64,000 nucleotides of DNA from SZUA-254 sp031379665 (lineage in GTDB: Bacteria; Bacteroidota; Ignavibacteria; UBA10030; SZUA-254), in the NCBI GenBank assembly GCA_031379665.1, contig JANNFI010000034.1, positions 10,674-74,673 of the forward strand, written 5' to 3'. The notes beneath the pieces are model-generated. The model ran no database searches. It was not told the origin of the DNA and worked only from the letters and a program-made list of their open reading frames with translations. Position numbers and translations under genes: made by a program. Positions within the stretch are counted from its first letter, which is position 1, and each line of letters opens with the position of its first letter. This document shows positions 25,304 to 33,301 of the stretch, piece by piece.

Positions 25304-28297
25304 TCACCGCAGGATCTTCAACGAAAACATCCACTCCCTCGTGGGGTCGAGATTCGGCCGGAACGCCGTCGCGAACCCGCCGGAGAGCGTCGATTCGAGG
25401 TTCGAGAAGAGCACCAGCCTGACGTCCACCTGCGCGCCCACGCTGACGGCCTTCATCCTCGCCGCGTCATCGTCCATGTTCGTCACGAGGCCGCCCGAAA
25501 AGAGGGCGAGCCTCGCCCAATTGGCGTATATGTTCGGCAGGCCGATGCGCCGGAAGCGTAGCGGCGGGAGATCCCACTCGAGCATCACCCGGGCGAAGTT
25601 CCTCCCCCCGAGCCCCGCCTGGTCGTCGAGGTTCACGCCGGGGAAGCTGTAGTAGTCGCGGTATCGGCGCACCTCGGCGTGGTCCACCCAGTTGTTTCCG
25701 AATCCCGCGAAGTAGAAGTTCGCGAGATTGTTCGTGCGGTCGCCGAACGAGTGCCCGGACGCCGCCCGAAGCCAGAGAGAGGAGTGCGTCCAGAGGATCC
25801 ACCCGTAATCGAACGTGGTATGGAACCGGGGGAAGTATTCCTTCGTGCCGTACTTGCCGCTGGTGCTGAACGTGACCTTCATCCCCTTCTCCGCGTCGTT
25901 CGCCCCGAGGGTCCTCATCAGCGCCGTATAGTTCAGCCGGAGGCCGAAGGAGAGGAACCGGTCGATCGTCGGTTCGACGTTCTGGTAGTCCGGGAGGCGG
26001 TCGATGTCGGAATATCCGGAGAGCGAGAGGGACATATCGAAGACGCGCGGCCGCTCCTCGAAGAGCGTTTGATGGTATTCGACCGACGCCGTGTATCCCT
26101 TGCGACTCGACTTCGTGGGGCCGAAGAGGTCGTAGAAGTCGGCGGTGTTATACCCCGCGCTGAAACTCCACGCGCGAAAGAGGTATTCCGCGTGGGCGTG
26201 GAACCGCTCCTTTTCCGGTAGGTCCCGGTTCGGCGAGTAGGAGCCGGCGATGCTGAAGTAATGGACCGGCAGAGGGTCGGAGATCTGAGCGGTGAGCCCG
26301 AGAGTGTAGACCTCCTTGTAACCCTGGATGATCGGGTACATCGACGCGAGCCGGAGACTGCCGAGCCCGTCGTACTCCCCGCGGTTGATGGTGAGGGAGT
26401 CGATGTCGATGCGCTCGGGACTTGGCGGCTCGAGTTTCCACTCCTTCACGACCGGGTGCCGCTCGACGACCTGCTGACCCAGATAGTTGATGGGTGCGAT
26501 GTCCTCGGTCGGCCGGATCGGGATCGCCACCGGGACGAACCCCTGGCCGGTGTATTTGAACGCGATGATCGAATCGGCGGTGTACGGGATCGGCCGGAAC
26601 ATTCCGGTTTCGGCGTTCGTCAGCGCGTCGAGCTTCTTCGTCTCCAGGTTGATGCGGAAGACGTTCGAAACGCCCGTGTAGTACGACGTCCCGTAGAGAT
26701 CCTTGCCGTCCTTCGAGAAGACGAAATTCGCCGGCGAGTTGTTCTCGAACTCGTAGATCGTTTCATGCGCCCTGTTCCCGGCGATGAGCGAGTCGACGTC
26801 CATCCTGACAAGCTTCTGTCGGCCGTTGATCTCCAGGAGCACGCCGATGAGGGTCTTCCCGTCGGGGGAGATGTCCAGGTCGAACAGGTCGTTTCCGTAT
26901 GCCAGTTCGAGGATTTCGTACCGGTAGACGTACGGGTCGGGCATCCGGATCAGCGTCGAGATGCCCCGGTTGTGCGAAACGCCCCAGAGTGATTTGTCCG
27001 CCGGGTTGACCACGAGATCGCCGATCCTCGCATCGCTGAAAAGCATTCGTTCGTCGCCGCTCTCCAGGTCGAAGACCCTGATGTCGCGCCAGAACCGCGA
27101 ATTGTCGGTGGTGAAGAAAATCTTCCGGATGTCGGGGTCGTACGCAACCGACGCGACGTAATAAAGAGTCGGCGTCCGGACGTCCGCCAGCGCCTCCTTG
27201 GCGCCGGTCGCAACGTCGATCGCGGCCAGATGGGCGGTCTCGCCGGGGTAGTTGACGCCGCAGTAGAGTTTGCCTGTCGCGGGGTCATAGAACTGGCGGG
27301 AGACCGAGCCGAGGACCCCGTCGTAGATGACCCGGTATGGGGTCACCGGGTGGGACCGCACCGAATCCAGGTTCGACGCCTGCCACCGGCGTTCGAATTC
27401 GATCCATCGCGACCACTCGTCGTCGAGACTGCTGCCCACCGCCTTCTCGAACTGCGCCGCGAAGTACGCGTCACTCCCCTCCGACCTGTTGAACCACTCC
27501 AGGACCTTCTCCGGGCCGTGCGTCAGCGCGACGTAGCTCACGAACCTGGTGCCGTAGAGGTACGCATTCGCCCCGATCTGGAAATCGATGGTGGTCCCCT
27601 CCGATTCGATGCCGACGAAATCGTAGAAGTATGAGGAGTCCGCGACCATCGTCCGGAACATCATTTCGTCGTAGCCCCCGAGCGCCCTCCCGATCCCGCC
27701 AGCCATCCAAGTCTCGAGAAACGTCGCGATCCCCTCGTGGTACCATCTCGGCGAGTACCACCGCGGGTTCGTCAGGAAACTGTAGAACATCGAGACCGGG
27801 TTCTCCGCCACAGGCAGGACCTTCCCCAGGAAAAGCCCCTGGAAGAACCGGTCGCTCCCGGCCGCCTTGTCCACCGCGACCATATGCATCAGCTCGTGGT
27901 TGAAGACCCAATTCATCCTCTCGTTCGTCGGGGCCGTTTCATAGACGTAGTCGTACGGCTCCACCCCAATGTTGAGGAAATTCCAGGGGATGGTGCTCGC
28001 GCCCCCGGTGCCGTAGTCGTTGAAGTCGTGGAGAAAAACCGTGACTTTTTCTGTGGGTGTGTAATCGAACAGCCGACGGTGGAACCGCATCGCGTTCTCG
28101 AAGGACCGTCCGGTGTGGGGAATGAGGTAATCGAGCCCGGGGTCGTACCAGATCAACCGCATCATATCCGTCTCGAGAAACTTGAGCTGGGCCGCCACCG
28201 GACCTGGGGACACCAGGACCAGGAGAAGCAGGGTGGACAACGAGAATCGGCCGGGCCTGACGCGGGGGGACTTCCCGACTTCGCTGATGGTAAGCAT
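25304..28297 (-). CDS. Exported HExxH-peptidase-like, beta-propeller and beta-barrel protein
   Basis: A 997-residue protein. After a signal peptide, the first 280 residues hold a gluzincin-like site: HELMH at 134-138 and WYHEGIATFLETW with a candidate third ligand Glu188. Residues about 320-600 look like a TolB-type propeller (VAYDPDIRKIFFTTDN, LDISPDGKTLIGV, FVFSKDGKDLYGTSYY). The last 350 residues are alternating aromatic strands ending in FSLKILR, fitting an outer-membrane barrel like the surface-antigen family. This suggests a protease displayed on a barrel. No terminator is seen at the 3' end. Confidence 0.78.
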   Translation of the reverse strand: MLTISEVGKSPRVRPGRFSLSTLLLLVLVSPGPVAAQLKFLETDMMRLIWYDPGLDYLIPHTGRSFENAMRFHRRLFDYTPTEKVTVFLHDFNDYGTGGASTIPWNFLNIGVEPYDYVYETAPTNERMNWVFNHELMHMVAVDKAAGSDRFFQGLFLGKVLPVAENPVSMFYSFLTNPRWYSPRWYHEGIATFLETWMAGGIGRALGGYDEMMFRTMVADSSYFYDFVGIESEGTTIDFQIGANAYLYGTRFVSYVALTHGPEKVLEWFNRSEGSDAYFAAQFEKAVGSSLDDEWSRWIEFERRWQASNLDSVRSHPVTPYRVIYDGVLGSVSRQFYDPATGKLYCGVNYPGETAHLAAIDVATGAKEALADVRTPTLYYVASVAYDPDIRKIFFTTDNSRFWRDIRVFDLESGDERMLFSDARIGDLVVNPADKSLWGVSHNRGISTLIRMPDPYVYRYEILELAYGNDLFDLDISPDGKTLIGVLLEINGRQKLVRMDVDSLIAGNRAHETIYEFENNSPANFVFSKDGKDLYGTSYYTGVSNVFRINLETKKLDALTNAETGMFRPIPYTADSIIAFKYTGQGFVPVAIPIRPTEDIAPINYLGQQVVERHPVVKEWKLEPPSPERIDIDSLTINRGEYDGLGSLRLASMYPIIQGYKEVYTLGLTAQISDPLPVHYFSIAGSYSPNRDLPEKERFHAHAEYLFRAWSFSAGYNTADFYDLFGPTKSSRKGYTASVEYHQTLFEERPRVFDMSLSLSGYSDIDRLPDYQNVEPTIDRFLSFGLRLNYTALMRTLGANDAEKGMKVTFSTSGKYGTKEYFPRFHTTFDYGWILWTHSSLWLRAASGHSFGDRTNNLANFYFAGFGNNWVDHAEVRRYRDYYSFPGVNLDDQAGLGGRNFARVMLEWDLPPLRFRRIGLPNIYANWARLALFSGGLVTNMDDDAARMKAVSVGAQVDVRLVLFSNLESTLSGGFATAFRPNLDPTREWMFSLKILR

Positions 28298-28368
28298 GGT
28301 TGGTGAATATATTAAAAAAACGGGAAACGGGGAGGCTGAAAACTGTAGAAAGGGGGGTGAGAGGGGAT

Positions 28369-28397
28369 AAAAAAAGGGGGACGCGCAAGCGTCCCCC
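28369..28397 (-). terminator. Rho-independent terminator of the sigma/anti-sigma operon
   Basis: Perfect 9-bp stem GGGGGACGC/GCGTCCCCC with a GCAA tetraloop, followed on the minus strand by seven T residues. It starts 22 bases past the repeat-protein stop. Confidence 0.93.
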
Positions 28398-28419
28398 CTG
28401 ACTTCGCCGTATAAGGGCG

Positions 28420-29706
28420 TTATTCCTTGGTGTCGACAGCCCTCCTGTCGAGGGTCAGCGAGCGGGCGATTTCAGCCTGCGCCGCCTTGTCCATCGTGAG
28501 CGACCGGAAGAACTCGGCCTGCTTCTCGAGGGGAGCGGACCGCATCACGTCGGCCTGCTTGTCGATCGTGAGGCTCCTGAAGAGGCCGGCCGTACGGTCG
28601 ATGTCCATGCTGCGGAGCAGGTCTGCCGTCTTCTCGAGGTCGGCCGAGCGATAGATGTTGGCCTGACGTTCGATGTCGGCTGACCGGAAGTAACCCGCGC
28701 TCTTCTCGAGATCGGCGCTGCGGAAGAGGTCCGCCGCCTTCTCCAGATCGGCCGAGCGATAGATCTGCGCGAGCTTTTCCATCGTCAGTGAGCGGAACAG
28801 TCCTTCCATCTTTTCGAGGTCCGCGCTGCGGTAGAGATCGACTGACTTTTCGTACTGCGTGCCCTTCAGGATGTCGGCCTGCTTCTCCATCGTGAGCGAG
28901 CGGTAGAGCCCCGCGCGGCGCTCGAGGTCCGCGCTGCGGAACATCTGGGCGGTTTTCTCGATATCCGCGGAGCGGGCGATACCGGCCAGTTTCTCGAGAT
29001 CCGCGGAGCGGGCGATGGCCATCGCGCGTTCCATCGTGAGGGAGCGATCCATTGTCAGGCTTCTGTACAGGTCGGCATTCTTCTCGAGGTCGGCCGAACG
29101 GAAGAACTCGACCTGCTTCTCGATGGAGATGCTGCGGAACAGGCCCGCCGCACGCTCTTTATCCGCCGAGCGGAACATTTCCGCTGCGCGCGCGAGGCCG
29201 GGGTTGTTTTCGGATCCGCCGACGGAACCGTCCGTCGAATTTTCCTGACCGACGACAACGTCCTTGTCGGTGATCTGCTCTGACCGGTACTTCTTGGCTC
29301 CGCCGATCGTTCCGAAGAGCTCGGAATCCGCGGGCCAGGGGTACAGGACGGCGAAGTAGAGAACCGCGATGGCCGCGAGCGCTCCGCCGATGATCAATTT
29401 ATTGTTGTGCATAGCTACCTCCTGTGAATGAGAGAACGTGAATAGTGATTTGATGGTGTGAACTATCGTGTGCCGGGAAGGGGATGCCGACGAATGGATC
29501 GTGTTGAGTATGACTTTTTTCAATTCCGGGGAGGGTTCCACCCTGGCGACGGATCCGAGGAGGCCGTAGAGCGACCGGCTTTCCTCGTAGAACCGGCGCG
29601 CTTCGTCGTCCGCCGCGAGGGCGCCGTGGAGGCGGGCGCTCTGCTCGGGCGTGATGTCGCCGTCGAGTTCCTTGTAGATCAGCTCCTGGTATTCTTCTCG
29701 TGTCAT
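28420..29706 (-). CDS. Anti-sigma-like membrane protein with 12-residue periplasmic repeats
   Basis: A 428-residue protein whose ATG overlaps the ECF sigma stop (ATGA), the usual place of an anti-sigma factor. Residues 1-75 resemble an anti-sigma N-domain (EELDGDITPEQSARLHGAL-type helices) but lack the zinc ligands HxxxCxxC. One membrane segment lies at about 103-122. From about 174 to 421 almost the whole chain is a 12-residue repeat, consensus xAxLFRSADLEK or RSLTMEK, with RS at 179, 191, 203, 215, 221, 233 and on every 12 residues to 401, then 415. One unit is degenerate (KGTQYEK, 281). I know no family with this tail; a sensory or scaffolding role is inferred. Confidence 0.82.
   Translation of the reverse strand: MTREEYQELIYKELDGDITPEQSARLHGALAADDEARRFYEESRSLYGLLGSVARVEPSPELKKVILNTIHSSASPSRHTIVHTIKSLFTFSHSQEVAMHNNKLIIGGALAAIAVLYFAVLYPWPADSELFGTIGGAKKYRSEQITDKDVVVGQENSTDGSVGGSENNPGLARAAEMFRSADKERAAGLFRSISIEKQVEFFRSADLEKNADLYRSLTMDRSLTMERAMAIARSADLEKLAGIARSADIEKTAQMFRSADLERRAGLYRSLTMEKQADILKGTQYEKSVDLYRSADLEKMEGLFRSLTMEKLAQIYRSADLEKAADLFRSADLEKSAGYFRSADIERQANIYRSADLEKTADLLRSMDIDRTAGLFRSLTIDKQADVMRSAPLEKQAEFFRSLTMDKAAQAEIARSLTLDRRAVDTKE
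28444..29187 (-). repeat. About 20 tandem 36-bp units encoding a 12-residue repeat
   Basis: The arginine-serine pair recurs with exact 12-residue spacing over more than 220 residues. One extra half unit (RSLTMD RSLTMER at 215-221) and one 2-residue insertion near the end break the register. Two sub-types alternate irregularly: RSADLEK and RSLTMEK. Confidence 0.9.
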
Positions 29707-30236
29707 CGTTCGAGCCGTTTCGATAATATTTTTTTCAGCGATTGACGCGCCGTGAAGAGGCGCGATTTTACCGTTTTGACAGGCAGGTCGAGGATGAATC
29801 CAATTTCGTCGTACGACAACTCCTCGAAGTGCCTCAGGACGATGACGACCCGATTGTCGTCGCTCAGTTTCGTCAAACCCGCTTCGACCGTCTCCGAAAG
29901 CATCCCGGCCTGGAGTATCTCGTCCGGGCTGCTTCCCCCGGTGGCCAGATCCTCAGAGAGCGCCTCGCTTTTTCTGGCCGAACCCACGAAGTTGATCGAC
30001 TCGTTGACGGCGATCCGGTAAATCCAGCTGAAGAACTTGTACGTCGGATCGTAAGAACCCAGTTTCTCCGACGCCTTGATGAAGACATTCTGGGTGATGT
30101 CCGCCGCGTCATCGGGATCGTTCGCCATCCTCAGCGCGACATTGTACACCGTCTTCTGGTATCGCTCAACGAGGGGTTCGAACGCTTTCCGCTCCCCCTC
30201 GAGAAACCGCCTGACAAGTGTCTGATCGTCGGTCAT
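29703..30236 (-). CDS. ECF-type RNA polymerase sigma factor
   Basis: A 177-residue ECF sigma factor. Region 2: LVERYQKTVYNVALRM, DAADITQNVFIKAS, FFSWIYRIAVNESINF. Region 4: LSDDNRVVIVLRHFEELSYDEIGFILDLPVKTVKSRL. It is translationally coupled to the repeat-bearing anti-sigma-like gene, so the two form a sigma/anti-sigma pair that probably transmits an envelope signal. The 98 bases upstream must hold its promoter; I saw a GGAATAC box there but no convincing downstream element. Confidence 0.93.
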   Translation of the reverse strand: MTDDQTLVRRFLEGERKAFEPLVERYQKTVYNVALRMANDPDDAADITQNVFIKASEKLGSYDPTYKFFSWIYRIAVNESINFVGSARKSEALSEDLATGGSSPDEILQAGMLSETVEAGLTKLSDDNRVVIVLRHFEELSYDEIGFILDLPVKTVKSRLFTARQSLKKILSKRLER

Positions 30237-30334
30237 AGGAAATACAGGCGATTGGCCAAAAAGTTGGTGACTCCCTTGGAAGTTATTGGCGTTTTGTAAG
30301 AAATTCGAGTATTCCAGAGATGGAAGGGGATTTT

Positions 30335-30619
30335 CTATGCAATTTCAAAAATCTTGTCAAAACCGGCGTATTGGAAGACATCCCGGATGTGTTTGTTCAT
30401 ATTGATCAATTTGATGCTTTTTCCTGTTTCCCGCAGGCGCCGCTGGGTCATCAGCAGGATTCCAAGGCCTGCGCTCGAAATGTACTCCAGCTCCCCGAAA
30501 TCCACAACCGTGGAATCGTTCACCAGGTCGAAGACCGCCCTCGCCTTCTCCACCTGGGCGGCGTCGAACCGTCCGGACAGCCGGACCTGCCCACCTTCCG
30601 CGTTGGTCGCGTTGAACAT
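30335..30619 (-). CDS. STAS-domain anti-anti-sigma factor
   Basis: A 94-residue single STAS domain. The phospho-acceptor region is YISSAGLGILLMTQRRL, with the serine pair expected to be targeted by an HATPase-type kinase. It starts 1 base after the stop of the HATPase gene, the classical layout of a partner-switching pair: unphosphorylated STAS binds the kinase and frees the kinase's other partner. No cognate PP2C phosphatase is present in the window. Confidence 0.92.
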   Translation of the reverse strand: MFNATNAEGGQVRLSGRFDAAQVEKARAVFDLVNDSTVVDFGELEYISSAGLGILLMTQRRLRETGKSIKLINMNKHIRDVFQYAGFDKIFEIA

Positions 30620-30620
30620 G

Positions 30621-31025
30621 CTAATCCTTGAGTTTTTTGGTCAAAGTAATGATACTGTCGTTTCCAACGTACTCGTAATTGAACGTGTCCATATACTGCT
30701 TCACGAGGTGGACCCCCAGTCCGCCGGGCCTTCTCTCGGAGAGGGGCTTGCCGGTGTCGACGGGTGGAGCGCTGGTGGGATCGAAATATTCCACGCCGTG
30801 GTCCACAAGCCGGATCGTGAGGGAGCGGGCGTCACCGTCGAGACCGATCAAGACGTCGTTCCGTGCAGAGGGTTGATACTTCACCATGTTTGTGAAGATT
30901 TCCTCGATCACGAAATTGAGCGTGAAGACCGTGGCCTCGTCGAGCGACAGTCCCGCCGCGAACGACCGGATGAACCCCTCAATCGGCTCGAGCGAGCTGA
31001 AGTCCTTCCTGAATGTTTTTTCCAT
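30621..31025 (-). CDS. RsbW-like HATPase anti-sigma/serine kinase
   Basis: A 134-residue HATPase_c protein. The N box is VIEEIFTNMVKYQ, the G1-type segments are VDHGVEYFDP and PGGLGVHLVKQYMD, with a final IITLTKKL strand. ATG 31025 is chosen because upstream codons give an unrelated Gly/Ser-rich extension. RsbW-type proteins phosphorylate STAS proteins and sequester a sigma factor or other effector. It is flanked by two STAS genes and lies close to an ECF sigma operon, although ECF factors are not the usual RsbW targets. Confidence 0.9.
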   Translation of the reverse strand: MEKTFRKDFSSLEPIEGFIRSFAAGLSLDEATVFTLNFVIEEIFTNMVKYQPSARNDVLIGLDGDARSLTIRLVDHGVEYFDPTSAPPVDTGKPLSERRPGGLGVHLVKQYMDTFNYEYVGNDSIITLTKKLKD

Positions 31026-31124
31026 CAGATGCGGTTCGCAGGAACGGGACGGCACGCCTCCGGACACGGGTCCGTGGTTGCTCGCCAATGATCGCCGTTG
31101 ATTGATTGCCCCGGGAGTGCGGAC

Positions 31125-31475
31125 TCAGACGGTCGCTTGATCGACGCCGCGAACGGCGTCGCCGACGCTGGTGTGAAAACGAAAAATCAGCTGGAGCTGG
31201 GCGGTCTCGAAAACACTCCGCACCTCCCGGGTCGTTTCCGCCAGATGGATGTCACCCCCGGACCGCCGGAGGGTCGTCAGGGCGCCAACGAGGGAGCCGA
31301 TGCCGCAACTGTTGATGTAGTGAACGTTTCTCAGGTCCACGATGAGGCGTATTTTTCCGACGCGCACGAGGTCGCGGACCTTCTGCTGGAAGGTCATCTG
31401 GTCCGGTTCGCTGATGAAGTCCCCGGTCAGGCGGAACACGGTGACGCCGTCGACCTGGCTTTCTTCGATGATCAT
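31125..31475 (-). CDS. STAS-domain anti-sigma factor antagonist
   Basis: A 116-residue STAS protein, more divergent than its neighbour. It shows VTVFRLTGDFISEPDQMTF, then LIVDLRNVHYINSCGIGSLVGAL with the expected phosphoserine in INSCGIG. ATG 31475 is preferred over an upstream extension. Together with the HATPase and second STAS it makes a three-gene module resembling RsbS/RsbT or RsbV/RsbW sets, whose output is unknown. Confidence 0.89.
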   Translation of the reverse strand: MIIEESQVDGVTVFRLTGDFISEPDQMTFQQKVRDLVRVGKIRLIVDLRNVHYINSCGIGSLVGALTTLRRSGGDIHLAETTREVRSVFETAQLQLIFRFHTSVGDAVRGVDQATV

Positions 31476-31531
31476 TGATGAAGGATTGAACGTACGGGAA
31501 TGGGTTAAATTACCGATAATATATAACAGTG

Positions 31532-32161
31532 TCAATATGCGGAATCGTGCGATTTCCCGCCGAAACGGGGGAATTCCGCATTCTTCGTAAGAGCCGTTGA
31601 AAGGAGGCCCAGGTAGGCGACCCGCGGAATTTCGACCGCCCCGAGCGTCGCCAGGTGCGGGGTCAGGAATTGGACGTCGAGCAGCGTGAAACCTCCCACA
31701 CGCAGGAATCTGTCAAGGTGGACAAGCGCGACCTTCGAGGCGTCACTCCGGAGGCTGAACATCGATTCACCGAAGAACGCACCCCCGAGCGAAACGCCGT
31801 AGAGTCCGCCGGCGAGAAGGTCCCCCTGGCGGCATTCCACGCTGTGGCCGTGGCCCAACTTCCAGAGCGCAATGTACGCGGCCTGGATCTCCGGTGAGAT
31901 CCAGGTTTCGTCACGCTCGGCGCACTGGCTGATGACCTCCGGGAAATCGAGGTCGGTCGTAACCGTGTACGTCCCGCGGTCCACCGTCCGTTGCAGGCTC
32001 CGGGTCACCCGCAGACCGTCGAGCGGGATCACGGCCCTTGGGTCGGGGGAATGCCAGGCGATGCTCCCATCCTCCTCGTCGGCCATCGGGAAGAACCCTT
32101 CCGAGTAAGCCCTCAGGAGAAGGCCAGGGTCGAGCGCTGGGGGTTTCGGGACGCGTTTCAT
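31532..32161 (-). CDS. aat: Leucyl/phenylalanyl-tRNA--protein transferase
   Basis: A 209-residue enzyme that transfers Leu or Phe to proteins with N-terminal Arg or Lys, marking them for ClpAP in the N-end rule pathway. Family motifs are complete: LLLRAYSEGFFPMAD, IAWHSPDPRAVIPLD, HGHSVECRQGDLLAGGLYGV, GGAFFGESMFS and FTLLDVQFLTPHLATLG. It starts 30 bases after the pfk stop on the same strand. Confidence 0.95.
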   Translation of the reverse strand: MKRVPKPPALDPGLLLRAYSEGFFPMADEEDGSIAWHSPDPRAVIPLDGLRVTRSLQRTVDRGTYTVTTDLDFPEVISQCAERDETWISPEIQAAYIALWKLGHGHSVECRQGDLLAGGLYGVSLGGAFFGESMFSLRSDASKVALVHLDRFLRVGGFTLLDVQFLTPHLATLGAVEIPRVAYLGLLSTALTKNAEFPRFGGKSHDSAY

Positions 32162-32191
32162 TGATGAGATGCGGGTGGGGGGCGGCCGCGC

Positions 32192-33301
32192 TCAGCAATC
32201 GCCGAACGTGATCCCGGTCCCCCTTGCGGCGGTCACGATCTGCGACCCCTCCTCCACGACTTTCCGTTTTCCAATTGCGTCTTCGAGCCGGACGGTTTCG
32301 ACCTCGGTTCCCCGCAGGCTGACCATGCACCCGAATTCGCCGCGTGACGCGGCATCGAGGGCCATCACGCCGTACTTCGAGGCGAGGATGCGGTCGAAGG
32401 CGGTCGGGCTCCCCCCCCGTTGGAGATGCCCGAGGACGGTCACCCTGGTCTCGAGGCCGGTCTCTTCGCTTATTCGTCGCGCCACCAGGTCGCCGATCCC
32501 GCCGAGGCGGACCGGGTCCGTGCGCCTGGCGTCGCGTTCCTTGACGACGGCGTCGCCGTTCTCGGGCGCCGCTCCCTCAGCCACGCAGACGATGCTAAAC
32601 CGCGCGCCGCGGCTCCGTTCGAGGACCCTCTTATAGATGCATTCCCACCGGAAGGGGATTTCCGGTATGAGGATGATGTCCGCCCCGCCCGACAGCCCCG
32701 CCCCCAGGGCGATCCACCCGGCGTAGCGCCCCATCACCTCCAGGACCATCACCCGGTGGTGGGACGACGCGGTGGTATGGAGGCGGTCGATCGCCTCGGT
32801 CGCGATTTGGAGCGCGGTGTCGTGGCCGAAGGTCACGTCGGTGCCGTCGAGGTCGTTGTCGATGGTCTTCGGCACGCCGATCACGTTCATCCCCATCCCC
32901 GAGAACTTCCGCGCGATGTGCATCGTTCCATCGCCGCCGATGGCGAACAGGACGTCGAGGTTCCAGTCGCGGTAGTGCTGCATTGCCCGGGCTGAGCAAT
33001 CCTCGACGGTGACGACGCCGCCTTTCACCACGGGGTACCGGAACGGGTCGCCCTTGTTGGAGGTCCCGAGGATCGTGCCCCCGAGCCCGATGATCCCCGA
33101 GACGTCCAGCCAGGAGAGTTCCTTCATCGAACCCTCCACGAGACCTTCGAAGCCGTCCTGAATCCCGATGACCGTCGAACGGTAGAAGCTCATCGCGGGT
33201 TTGCTGATGGCGCGGATGACCGCGTTGAGGCCGGGGCAGTCGCCGCCCCCGGTGAGGATGCCGATGCGTTGAAGTTTTACGCCCATACGTTCATTCATCA
33301 T
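32192..33301 (-). CDS. pfkA: 6-phosphofructokinase, mixed-motif type
   Basis: A 369-residue phosphofructokinase of glycolysis. The N-terminus carries ILTGGGDCPGLNAVIR. The donor loop is IGGDGTMHIARKF, with Gly where PPi-dependent enzymes have Asp, pointing to ATP. The catalytic segment is PKTIDNDLDGTD, with the Lys typical of PPi-dependent or group III enzymes rather than the Gly of Escherichia coli PfkA. The substrate loop is MGRYAGWIALGAGLSGGAD. The combination fits group III ATP enzymes. ATG 33301 overlaps the addB-like stop (ATGA). Confidence 0.92.
   Translation of the reverse strand: MMNERMGVKLQRIGILTGGGDCPGLNAVIRAISKPAMSFYRSTVIGIQDGFEGLVEGSMKELSWLDVSGIIGLGGTILGTSNKGDPFRYPVVKGGVVTVEDCSARAMQHYRDWNLDVLFAIGGDGTMHIARKFSGMGMNVIGVPKTIDNDLDGTDVTFGHDTALQIATEAIDRLHTTASSHHRVMVLEVMGRYAGWIALGAGLSGGADIILIPEIPFRWECIYKRVLERSRGARFSIVCVAEGAAPENGDAVVKERDARRTDPVRLGGIGDLVARRISEETGLETRVTVLGHLQRGGSPTAFDRILASKYGVMALDAASRGEFGCMVSLRGTEVETVRLEDAIGKRKVVEEGSQIVTAARGTGITFGDC

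Noticed and set aside
28444..29187. CRISPR array or DNA-level satellite
   Set aside because: The 36-bp periodicity is in a coding frame with conserved protein consensus and no spacers between identical repeats; it is a protein repeat.
30237..30334. ECF-type autoregulatory promoter (GGAATAC box) upstream of the sigma gene
   Set aside because: The upstream box is plausible but no convincing second element at the right distance was found, so I did not list it.
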